DNA of 6,169 nucleotides from Piscirickettsiaceae bacterium. Lineage in GTDB: Bacteria > Pseudomonadota > Gammaproteobacteria > Thiomicrospirales > Thiomicrospiraceae. The position numbers were made by a program, and so were the translations under genes. This document shows, one piece after another, positions 1 to 4,960 of the stretch (the stretch's first letter is position 1; each line of letters starts with the position of its first letter). Under the pieces are notes generated by a model. That model had not been told where the DNA came from, ran no database searches, and saw only the letters and a list, made by a program, of their open reading frames with translations. The stretch covers positions 1 through 6,169 of the forward strand of contig JAASTL010000067.1 in NCBI GenBank assembly GCA_021767305.1. Reading direction: 5' to 3'.

Positions 1-1
1 A

Positions 2-103
2 ATGATTATTTTTGTACTGCTACATATTGCCGGTGCTTTAAAACATCACCTTATTTATAAAGATGAAACCTTACTAAGAATGCTGGGTCGCACCAAAAAA
101 TAG
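2..103 (+). CDS. Cytochrome b561 family protein, C-terminal end (5' truncated by window)
   Basis: An open frame enters from the left edge and stops at TAG 101-103, giving the last 33 residues of a protein. It holds the end of a hydrophobic helix (IIFVLLHIAGAL), then KHH, then a charged tail with KDETLLRML. The pattern LLHIAxALKHH followed by a [DK]D-T-L-RML tail is characteristic of the last transmembrane helix and cytoplasmic end of bacterial cytochrome b561 (CybB/YceJ type), a four-helix inner-membrane di-haem b protein that passes electrons from quinol. From family knowledge, the His in LLHIA is a likely haem ligand. Nothing else of the gene is visible, so its length and partner cannot be judged. 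The stop lies 65 bp before the next gene with no terminator between them, so read-through is possible. The family call is fairly firm because of the KHH and RML tail. Confidence 0.8.
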   Translation: MIIFVLLHIAGALKHHLIYKDETLLRMLGRTKK

Positions 104-115
104 ATCGCTGAACAT

Positions 116-168
116 TTGCCGAACATTCGCTCAAATATAAATAGAAAACCTTCAACTAAAGAAGCATT
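116..168 (+). promoter_or_regulatory. Possible promoter and RBS before the DUF5718 gene
   Basis: TTGCCG (116-121) and TATAAA (136-141) resemble sigma-70 boxes, but the 14-bp spacing is short, so this is weak. GAACATT occurs twice, at 110-116 and 121-127, which could be chance or a small operator. AAAGAAG (158-164) is a plausible ribosome binding site 4 bp before ATG 169. Transcription could instead continue from the cytochrome gene, since no terminator is visible in 104-168. Confidence 0.25.
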
Positions 169-1023
169 ATGAGTCACTACCCTATTTCACAATCTACTCT
201 CGAAAACCTAATTGGCTTTGGCGTAGCCGGCAATTTTGCCGGCCATCTAGAACAAGCAGGTGAAACACCTGACTTTGTCAATGTTCAGGCTGATTCCGCT
301 AATGCACCAAAAGGAATCTTTCCATATTATGTTGCTGGTGCCGATGGCCAAATTGGCGAGTTTCCGCTCTCCTCTACGGAAATACGTTATCCAGAAAACC
401 TAGCTGAAAATGCCCATTTACAAGCAGAACCAGAAGTGTGCGTGTTGTTTGACGTCATTTATGAAAGCGGCATGGTGTTTGAGCTTAAACCCGTTGCCTT
501 TGCGGCATTTAATGATTGCTCAATTCGTAAACCCGGTGCCAAGAAAATCAGTGAAAAGAAAAACTGGGGTGCGGCAACCAAAGGGGTTTCCGATACCTTT
601 ATCAAACTCAGTCACTTCAATACTGGCTGTGAACTTGATGATTTCAGGATTGCTTCTTTTTTAAAACGTGATGGAGAGTTTCATGCCTATGGCAAAGACA
701 GTTCGGTCACGACCTACTCTTATTTTCATGATCAACTCTATCAATGGATGCTCAGCAAGCTGAATCAACAAGCTGATTTTGGGCCCCTGGAAGATTTGCA
801 TGACATTATCAAACATGCCGGTTCACCTAAGCAATTTATGATTAGCTTAGGTGCCACCTGTTATACCGAGTTTGGCGAAACCGTATTTTTACAACCGGGT
901 GATGAAGTTTTTATTTATGTCTATGACAGCTCACAAAACAGCGCTGCTGATATCCAACAACATATGCATGGCAAATTTGCTTCACTAAAAAACAGTTCAA
1001 TTTTGCAACAAAAAATTGTTTGA
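169..1023 (+). CDS. DUF5718-like protein, resembles fumarylacetoacetate hydrolase (FAH) fold
   Basis: This is a 284-residue soluble protein with no signal peptide or membrane segment. I recognise it as the uncharacterised DUF5718 type from its opening IGFGVAGNFAGHLEQAGE; no search was run. The order of motifs follows the FAH superfamily, which cleaves C-C bonds or decarboxylates 2-oxo acids with a divalent metal. EPEVCVLF (residues 87-94) matches the FAH ExE strand with E87 and E89 as metal ligands. AFNDCSIR (113-120) matches the 'NDVSAR' site with D116 as third ligand. KGVSDTF (138-144) matches the K-x-FDTF segment. ISLGAT (225-230) followed by LQPGDEVFIYV (241-251) matches the C-terminal TGTPxG...LKPGD region. 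Function and substrate are unknown. It precedes the DUF1415 gene by only 11 bp, so the two are probably co-transcribed. The ATG at 169 is preceded by AAAGAAG. The coding call is certain, the family likely, and the catalytic role inferred. Confidence 0.85.
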   Translation: MSHYPISQSTLENLIGFGVAGNFAGHLEQAGETPDFVNVQADSANAPKGIFPYYVAGADGQIGEFPLSSTEIRYPENLAENAHLQAEPEVCVLFDVIYESGMVFELKPVAFAAFNDCSIRKPGAKKISEKKNWGAATKGVSDTFIKLSHFNTGCELDDFRIASFLKRDGEFHAYGKDSSVTTYSYFHDQLYQWMLSKLNQQADFGPLEDLHDIIKHAGSPKQFMISLGATCYTEFGETVFLQPGDEVFIYVYDSSQNSAADIQQHMHGKFASLKNSSILQQKIV

Positions 1024-1034
1024 TTGAGTGGGTT

Positions 1035-1604
1035 ATGGCAGATTTAAATTCACATTCCAAAATGATTACTGAGGTTCAACACTGGCTTGAAAAAGTGGTC
1101 ATTGGCCTCAATCTCTGCCCTTTTGCCAGCAAGCCTTTTAAGCAACAACAAATTCGTACTATGGTATGCGACTGCAAAGATGAAAGCTGTCTACTCGAAG
1201 CTCTATACAATGAATTACAACAGCTAGAAAAAACCGATTCTAAAACGTTAGAAACCAGCATTATGGTTGTACCGAATTTGCTGGCAGATTTTGAAGACTA
1301 CAATCAGTTTTTGGATTTGGCCGATGCTTTAATTGAACAAAACGGCTGGAGTGGCATTTTTCAAATCGCGAGCTTTCATCCAGACTATCAATTTGCCGGA
1401 ACAGAACCCGAAGACAGTGAAAACCTGACTAATCGATCGCCCTACCCATTACTGCATTTATTGCGAGAACACAGTTTGGAAAAAGCGATTGCTCGCTACC
1501 CTAATCCGGAGCAAATTCCAGAAAACAATATCAAACGTGTGAATGAACTTTCAGAGCAAGAAAAACGCACACTTTTCCCTTTTATATTCGGCGCTCACCA
1601 TTAG
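1035..1604 (+). CDS. DUF1415 family protein
   Basis: This is a 189-residue cytoplasmic protein of a conserved proteobacterial family with no known function. Diagnostic blocks are GLNLCPFA (residues 24-31), FHPDYQFAGT (114-123), NLTNRSPYP (130-138) and LHLLREHSLEKAI (140-152). The length is about normal for the family. The invariant-looking Cys28 in the LCPF motif, together with His115 and Asp117, could form an active or metal site; this is inference. The frame stays open upstream to a TTG at 1020 that overlaps the previous stop. I prefer ATG 1035, which has GAGTGG (1026-1031) just ahead and needs no rare start. A later ATG at 1062 has no ribosome binding site and would leave only two residues before the conserved helix. 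The gene sits 11 bp after the DUF5718 gene and is probably translated from the same message. No clear terminator follows. Confidence 0.88.
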   Translation: MADLNSHSKMITEVQHWLEKVVIGLNLCPFASKPFKQQQIRTMVCDCKDESCLLEALYNELQQLEKTDSKTLETSIMVVPNLLADFEDYNQFLDLADALIEQNGWSGIFQIASFHPDYQFAGTEPEDSENLTNRSPYPLLHLLREHSLEKAIARYPNPEQIPENNIKRVNELSEQEKRTLFPFIFGAHH

Positions 1605-1683
1605 GGGATATTTCAGGCCTGCTTACTATTGCAAAGCATTTATAAAGAGCGATTAATTCATTTAATACAAATGAATAAAAAAC

Positions 1684-1734
1684 TTACCTAAATCAGAGTT
1701 TTTGGTAGAATAAGCGCACAATTTTGATAAGGAA
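1684..1734 (+). promoter_or_regulatory. Possible promoter and strong RBS of the SnoaL-like gene
   Basis: TAGAAT (1706-1711) is a good -10 candidate, with a poor -35 (TTACCT, 1684-1689) at 16-bp spacing. AAGGAA (1729-1734) is a strong ribosome binding site 7 bp before ATG 1742. It decides the start against the in-frame TTG at 1724, which lies upstream of that site. The 137-bp gap 1605-1741 holds nothing else convincing, so an independent promoter for this gene is expected somewhere here. Confidence 0.4.
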
Positions 1735-1741
1735 TTTTAAG

Positions 1742-2299
1742 ATGAGCAATAGAAGCTACACTATTTCTGGTACAACAGGTATTGATCAAAGCATTGAAAC
1801 TGGCGTTAGTTTTGGCCACATTCAGCGTAATGGAGCTAGACAGCAAATTACGGGTCGTGCTGCACATAACCAGCCTATTGATACGGCGAGCTCATCTGAA
1901 TCTGTAGTTTGTCAGCCAGCAACCAAGAAACTAGCTGAAGAATTGTTCAAAAAATGGAACGATGCACTGCAAACGGGCGATGCAAAAAAAGTAGCCGCAC
2001 TTTACGCTGAAGACGCCGTGTTACTGCCAACAGTATCTAACTTACCACGCACCACTCCGGCTGAAATTGAAGATTACTTCAACCACTTTTTAGAGAAAAA
2101 ACCATACGGTATTGTTAAAGATCGCAATATTAAAAAGGGTTGTAATAAAGTCACTGACGCGGGTATTTACGATTTTGAAGTGATTGCAAACGGTAAAAAA
2201 GAGGTTGTTCCCGCCCGTTATACCTTTGTTTATGAATACCGTAACAACGAGTGGAAGATTGTTCACCATCACTCATCTATGATGCCAGAAGCTAAATAG
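1742..2299 (+). CDS. SnoaL/DUF4440-like (SgcJ/EcaC, CaMKII-association type) protein with repeat-bearing N-terminal extension
   Basis: This is a 185-residue protein of two parts. Residues ~63-182 form an NTF2-like alpha+beta barrel of the SgcJ/EcaC / CaMKII-association type. The visible evidence is the helix LAEELFKKWNDALQTGD, then VAALYAEDAVLLPT, then DAGIYDFEV (139-147), ARYTFVYE (158-165) and the ending WKIVHHHSSMMPE (171-183). The HHHSS ending is typical of the family, which is usually about 130-160 residues, often secreted, and of mostly unknown biochemical role. Residues 1-62 are not a signal peptide. They are polar, rich in Ser/Thr/Gly/Gln, and contain two related segments, TISGTTGIDQSIETG (7-21) and QITGRAAHNQPIDTA (35-49), exactly 28 residues apart. 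The I[ST]G cores recall the shell-binding repeats of carboxysomal CsoS2, which would make this a targeting tail; that is a hypothesis. ATG 1742 is chosen for its strong AAGGAA site. The gene stands alone and has its own terminator. Barrel call firm, tail function unknown. Confidence 0.88.
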   Translation: MSNRSYTISGTTGIDQSIETGVSFGHIQRNGARQQITGRAAHNQPIDTASSSESVVCQPATKKLAEELFKKWNDALQTGDAKKVAALYAEDAVLLPTVSNLPRTTPAEIEDYFNHFLEKKPYGIVKDRNIKKGCNKVTDAGIYDFEVIANGKKEVVPARYTFVYEYRNNEWKIVHHHSSMMPEAK

Positions 2300-2346
2300 T
2301 AGACTGCATAAGTCAATTAGTTTTTAGTTTTAGCAACAGCTTTCAT

Positions 2347-2384
2347 AAAAAGGCGTTTAGGATTTATTCCTCAACGCCTTTTTT
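2347..2384 (+). terminator. Rho-independent terminator after the SnoaL-like gene
   Basis: An 11-bp stem, AAAAAGGCGTT (2347-2357) with AACGCCTTTTT (2373-2383), is extended by an inner AGGA/TCCT pairing (2359-2362 with 2368-2371) and runs into a T tract. The A-rich 5' side makes it possibly active in both directions, but the nearest gene it would serve is the one ending 47 bp upstream. Confidence 0.88.
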
Positions 2385-2398
2385 AATACCCTCTTTTA

Positions 2399-2451
2399 TT
2401 GCCCAAAGCAGAACTCAGCGTTGCTTCAATTCTGAGTTATTTATTGGGTAA
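2399..2451. repeat. Nested inverted repeat (two-tier hairpin or cruciform)
   Basis: The outer arms TTGCCCAA (2399-2406) and TTGGGTAA (2444-2451) pair over 8 positions with one G-T. The inner arms AACTCAG (2412-2418) and CTGAGTT (2432-2438) pair perfectly around a 13-nt loop. No T tract follows on the plus strand, so it is not a second standard terminator for the upstream gene. It lies just before the likely promoter of the SMP-30-like gene and could be an operator or a structured RNA. Its function is unknown. Confidence 0.5.
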
Positions 2452-2460
2452 CTATGGCAA

Positions 2461-2516
2461 AATGCTAAAAATTGATTTTTATTACAATGTTATTTAATTA
2501 ATCCATTTTTTGGAGG
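2461..2516 (+). promoter_or_regulatory. Possible promoter and RBS of the SMP-30-like gene
   Basis: TACAAT (2483-2488) is a good -10 box. The -35 region is poor (AATGCT, 2461-2466, 16-bp spacing), which suggests weak or activator-dependent initiation. GGAGG (2512-2516) is a near-consensus Shine-Dalgarno site, 4 bp before ATG 2521, and fixes the start. Confidence 0.4.
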
Positions 2517-2520
2517 CTGT

Positions 2521-3402
2521 ATGAAACTAAAACCCTTATTTGCTTCTTTACTGCTCTCATCAAGCTTGATGACAATGCATTCAAATGCATATGCTGAAGA
2601 TTTTCATATTAAAGCGGCTGGTTTTGCCACCCCTGAAGCCATGGAATATGACGCTGAAAATGATGTTTATCTGGTCGCCAATATCAACGGTAGCCCTTTT
2701 GAAAAAGATGGCAATGGCTTTATTTCCAAAATTTCACCAGATGGTGAAGTGCTAGAGTTAAAGTGGTTGGATGGTGCAGAGAGTAATATCAACCTGAACG
2801 CACCAAAAGGTATGCTTGCCAGAGATGGCAAACTTTATGTCGCCGATATTGACCGTGTACGAGTATTTGATATCGTCACTAAGAACCAACTAGCCGACAT
2901 TGAATTTGCCGGTAGTAGTTTTATTAACGGCCTGAGTGCTGCAGAAGATGGTGGCCTGTGGGTCAGTGACAGTGGTATGTCACCTGGCTTTAAACCGAAT
3001 AATACACAAGCACTTTATAAAGTTTCTGCCAAAGGCAATATCACAAAGGTATTGAGTGGTGAACTCGGTAACCCGAATGGCGTCTATGCCGCTGATGGTC
3101 AAACTTGGATGGTGACCTTATTTTCTGGGCAGTTAAGAACCATGAACTCCAAGGGTAAAGTTAAAACCATTATGACCCTGCCGTTCAATCGTTTAGATGG
3201 TTTAATCAAAACTAATGATGGCCGCTTAATTACCTCAAGCTGGAAGGCCGAAGGTATTTATGAAATTACCCCTCAATACAAATTAAACAAGATTGTCGAT
3301 GGGCTGACCTCCCCAGCCGACTTAGGCTATGACACTAAACGCAATCGTTTATTGGTTCCACTCTTTTTAAAAGATGAGATTATGACTTACTCTTTAGATT
3401 AA
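2521..3402 (+). CDS. Secreted SMP-30/gluconolactonase-like six-bladed beta-propeller protein
   Basis: This is a 293-residue preprotein with a clear Sec signal peptide: MKLK, a hydrophobic core of about residues 5-19, and likely cleavage after AYA at residue 25. The mature protein therefore probably acts in the periplasm. Six propeller repeats are visible, starting near ATPEAMEYD (37-44), NAPKGMLARDGKLYVAD (93-109), FINGLSAAEDGGLWVSD (134-150), NPNGVYAADG (184-193), RLDGLIKTNDGRLITS (224-239) and SPADLGYDTKRNRLLVP (264-280). The metal triad of SMP-30/gluconolactonases seems kept, as E39 (PE motif), N186 (PNG) and D226 (LDG). A metal-dependent lactonase or esterase activity is thus possible, though many members are only ligand-binding sensors. 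The substrate is unknown. It is a single-gene unit, with a GGAGG site just upstream and a terminator downstream; no sugar-metabolism genes lie nearby. Fold and export are well supported, the enzymatic role is not. Confidence 0.85.
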   Translation: MKLKPLFASLLLSSSLMTMHSNAYAEDFHIKAAGFATPEAMEYDAENDVYLVANINGSPFEKDGNGFISKISPDGEVLELKWLDGAESNINLNAPKGMLARDGKLYVADIDRVRVFDIVTKNQLADIEFAGSSFINGLSAAEDGGLWVSDSGMSPGFKPNNTQALYKVSAKGNITKVLSGELGNPNGVYAADGQTWMVTLFSGQLRTMNSKGKVKTIMTLPFNRLDGLIKTNDGRLITSSWKAEGIYEITPQYKLNKIVDGLTSPADLGYDTKRNRLLVPLFLKDEIMTYSLD

Positions 3403-3444
3403 ACCACCGAACTCTGTCCACTCTTTAAGGTTTTCTATTACGCG

Positions 3445-3477
3445 AACCGCACCATTATTTTGGGGTGCGGTTTTTTT
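3445..3477 (+). terminator. Rho-independent terminator after the SMP-30-like gene
   Basis: A GC-rich 9-bp stem, AACCGCACC (3445-3453) with GGTGCGGTT (3464-3472), has a 10-nt loop and a run of seven or more T (3471-3477). It lies 42 bp after the stop codon. Confidence 0.92.
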
Positions 3478-3520
3478 ATTATTAGCAATCAGGGCAATCA
3501 AGATTCAAGACATACAAATA

Positions 3521-3572
3521 TGTTTAGCGCTTGGCTGTCATGTTAGAATGCGTCTTTTTAAAATAATCAGGA
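3521..3572 (+). promoter_or_regulatory. Possible promoter and RBS of fklB
   Basis: TAGAAT (3544-3549) is a good -10 box, with only a poor -35 candidate (TGTTTA, 3521-3526) at 17-bp spacing. AGGA (3569-3572) is the ribosome binding site, 9 bp before ATG 3582. The terminator just upstream means this gene must start its own transcript in this gap. Confidence 0.45.
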
Positions 3573-3581
3573 CTACAATCT

Positions 3582-4202
3582 ATGTCGACTACCTATACTT
3601 CAACAGCAGATATCGTTAGCTATGGCATTGGCCGCCAAATGGGAGATCAACTTGCTGCAGATCCGTTTGACGGCGTTAATGCCGATGCAGTGGCTGCCGG
3701 TGTTCTAGAAGCGTTAAACGGTAAAGAAAGTTCAGTTAGCCAAGAAGAGATGGCAAAAGCTTTCCAAGAAATGAATGAAATCATGCAAGCTAAGCAAGCT
3801 GAACAAGCTAAAGTTGCTGCAGAAGCAGGTGAAAAGTTCCTCGCGGATAATGCCAATAAAGATGGCGTAATTGTGCTTGAATCAGGTCTGCAATATGAAA
3901 TCATCACAGAAGGTTCTGGTGACAAGCCAACAGCTGAATCAACTATTTCGGCTCACTACCACGGTACTTTAATTGACGGTTCAGTATTTGATAGTTCAGT
4001 AGAACGTGGTCAACCTGCACAGTTCCCAGTAAACCGTGTTATTCCAGGTTGGACTGAAGCGCTACAGCTAATGCCTGTTGGTTCTAAGTGGCGCTTATAC
4101 ATCCCTCATAACCTAGCCTACGGTGCGCAAGGTTCTGGTGGTCGCATTCCGCCATACTCAGCTTTAGTATTTGATGTTGAATTACTGGAAATTGTCGCTT
4201 AA
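3582..4202 (+). CDS. fklB: FKBP-type peptidyl-prolyl cis-trans isomerase, FklB/FKBP22 type
   Basis: This is a 206-residue protein, the same length as I recall for E. coli FklB, and co-linear with it. It catalyses cis-trans isomerisation of Xaa-Pro bonds and helps protein folding. No signal peptide is present, so it is cytoplasmic, unlike the related FkpA and Mip. Residues 1-~98 are the helical dimerisation arm, opening with SYGIGRQMGDQL (13-24) and containing a long Ala/Glu/Gln helix (53-90). The FKBP domain occupies ~100-205: HYHGTLIDGSVFDSS (125-139), PVNRVIPGWTEAL (149-161), MPVGSKWRLYIP (164-175), LAYG (178-181) and LVFDVELLEI (195-204). The usual pocket residues are present: Y126, F136, D137, V153, I154, W157, Y180 and F197. 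It is a monocistronic unit with its own promoter and a strong terminator. Only the choice between fklB and a cytosolic fkpA-like paralogue is open. Confidence 0.95.
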   Translation: MSTTYTSTADIVSYGIGRQMGDQLAADPFDGVNADAVAAGVLEALNGKESSVSQEEMAKAFQEMNEIMQAKQAEQAKVAAEAGEKFLADNANKDGVIVLESGLQYEIITEGSGDKPTAESTISAHYHGTLIDGSVFDSSVERGQPAQFPVNRVIPGWTEALQLMPVGSKWRLYIPHNLAYGAQGSGGRIPPYSALVFDVELLEIVA

Positions 4203-4237
4203 TTAAAGCAAATCTTTAGTAACAACATTAACAATAG

Positions 4238-4274
4238 AAACCGCCATAATCATTTTGCTTATGGCGGTTTTTTT
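4238..4274 (+). terminator. Rho-independent terminator after fklB
   Basis: A perfect 12-bp stem, AAACCGCCATAA (4238-4249) with TTATGGCGGTTT (4259-4270), has a 9-nt loop and a T run to 4274. It begins 36 bp after the fklB stop and isolates the next gene. Confidence 0.95.
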
Positions 4275-4318
4275 ATTCCTAGCTCTATGTCTTATTCTTT
4301 ACCAAAGCTTATGCTCAG

Positions 4319-4346
4319 GTTTATGATTTATTCATTGTGCTAAGAT
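4319..4346 (+). promoter_or_regulatory. Possible extended -10 promoter of the thioredoxin-fold gene
   Basis: TGCTAAGAT (4338-4346) has the TGn extension directly before a TAAGAT -10 box, with a weak -35 (TTTATG, 4319-4324) at 16 bp. Extended -10 promoters tolerate a poor -35. Initiation near 4353 would give a leader of about 80 nt that carries the inverted repeat at 4352-4404. Confidence 0.4.
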
Positions 4347-4351
4347 GAAAA

Positions 4352-4404
4352 AACGTAATTAAGACTCTCCAATTTTTCTTAATTAGGTTTTTATTATTTA
4401 CGTT
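4352..4404 (+). repeat. Overlapping inverted repeats in the leader of the thioredoxin-fold gene
   Basis: TAATTAAGA (4356-4364) pairs with TCTTAATTA (4377-4385) around a 12-nt loop. AACGTAA (4352-4358) pairs with TTACGTT (4398-4404). The two pairings share bases 4356-4358, so they would compete at the base. A short T run (4388-4392) follows the inner hairpin, but the stem is too AT-rich for a confident terminator. It may be an operator or an RNA leader structure; its function is unknown. Confidence 0.4.
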
Positions 4405-4434
4405 GCTATGAGTTTGCTTAAAGGAATACTTTCC

Positions 4435-4947
4435 ATGACATTTATAGGTCGCATTACCTTGCCAGTTTTCATTGGGTTAATTTTAATAACTGCGCTTTTT
4501 AGTTACAGTAGGGTCAGCCTCGCGCAAGACCCTCTGTTACCATTGGCGACGAACCTGCAAACATTAGCGACTGAAAGCAAAAACACCCAAACACCTATCG
4601 CCATTTTATTTTCTGCCAAAGGCTTAAAATCAACACAAAACCTTAAAGAGGAAGCTTTATTACCTGCAATTTATTCTGGCGTTTTTGATGGATTGATTGT
4701 GTTTAGAGAAATAAATGTAAACACAGAGGAACAAACTATTGATTTCTATGGTGAAGCCACACCAAACACGGAATTTAAACAACTTTATAATTTGACCAGC
4801 TTGCCGGTATTGCTGTTTTTTAATAGTGATGGAGAAGTCATTACCAAACCATTATTGGCTGGCGCCTATGACTTTTATTTTCATTATTTAAAAGCCACCG
4901 CAAATGAAGCGCTCACAAATATCGGTAACCCTCAACAAATCCCATAA
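4435..4947 (+). CDS. Exported thioredoxin-fold protein lacking the CxxC redox site
   Basis: This is a 170-residue protein with an N-terminal hydrophobic segment (residues 7-23) and possible signal-peptidase cleavage after SLA (28-30). It is therefore either periplasmic or membrane-anchored. The rest fits a DsbD-gamma/SoxW-like thioredoxin fold: strand IAILFS (55-60), an active-site turn and helix AKGLKSTQNLKEEALLPAI (61-79), strand LIVFREINV (87-95), helix TEFKQLYNL (112-120), cis-proline loop TSLPVLLFF (121-129, P124), DGEV, then AGAYDFYFHYL (142-152). Relatives usually read G-C-x-x-C here; this protein has L64 and T67 and no cysteine anywhere, so it cannot do disulfide exchange. A binding or chaperone role is inferred. 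An earlier in-frame ATG at 4408 lacks a ribosome binding site. ATG 4435 has AAAGGAA (4420-4426) at 8-bp spacing, so I chose it. It converges on the minus-strand amidase with 13 bp between stops and no clear terminator. Confidence 0.8.
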   Translation: MTFIGRITLPVFIGLILITALFSYSRVSLAQDPLLPLATNLQTLATESKNTQTPIAILFSAKGLKSTQNLKEEALLPAIYSGVFDGLIVFREINVNTEEQTIDFYGEATPNTEFKQLYNLTSLPVLLFFNSDGEVITKPLLAGAYDFYFHYLKATANEALTNIGNPQQIP

Positions 4948-4960
4948 AACAGTAGGCTTA

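Noticed and set aside
410..664. 84-codon open frame inside the DUF5718-like gene, plus strand
   Set aside because: It lies wholly inside a well-supported gene in another frame, has no recognisable motif and no ribosome binding site.
1076..1261. 61-codon minus-strand open frame opposite the DUF1415 gene
   Set aside because: It is the antisense shadow of a conserved gene, with an implausible cysteine- and serine-rich translation.
1614..1621. CAGGCCTG palindrome just after the DUF1415 gene
   Set aside because: It is only 8 bp with no loop and no T tract; not a terminator and too short to call an operator.
1656..1676. Hairpin ATTCATTT/AAATGAAT followed by A residues
   Set aside because: The stem is nearly all A-T. 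It has an A tract rather than a T tract on the plus strand, and no T run in the needed place on the minus strand.
1724..1741. TTG at 1724 as start of the SnoaL-like protein
   Set aside because: It would sit upstream of the strong AAGGAA site that is ideally spaced for ATG 1742.
2090..2272. 60-codon minus-strand open frame opposite the SnoaL-like gene
   Set aside because: It is antisense to the conserved barrel coding region, with no motif or start signal.
3485..3500. Direct repeat GCAATCA twice, 9 bp apart, before fklB
   Set aside because: Seven bases repeated once in AT-rich DNA is expected by chance; it is not half-turn or full-turn spaced and no regulator is known for it.
3647..3925. 92-codon minus-strand open frame opposite fklB
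   Set aside because: It is antisense to the FKBP coding sequence; its Ala/Ser-rich translation is the complement of the helical arm's codons.
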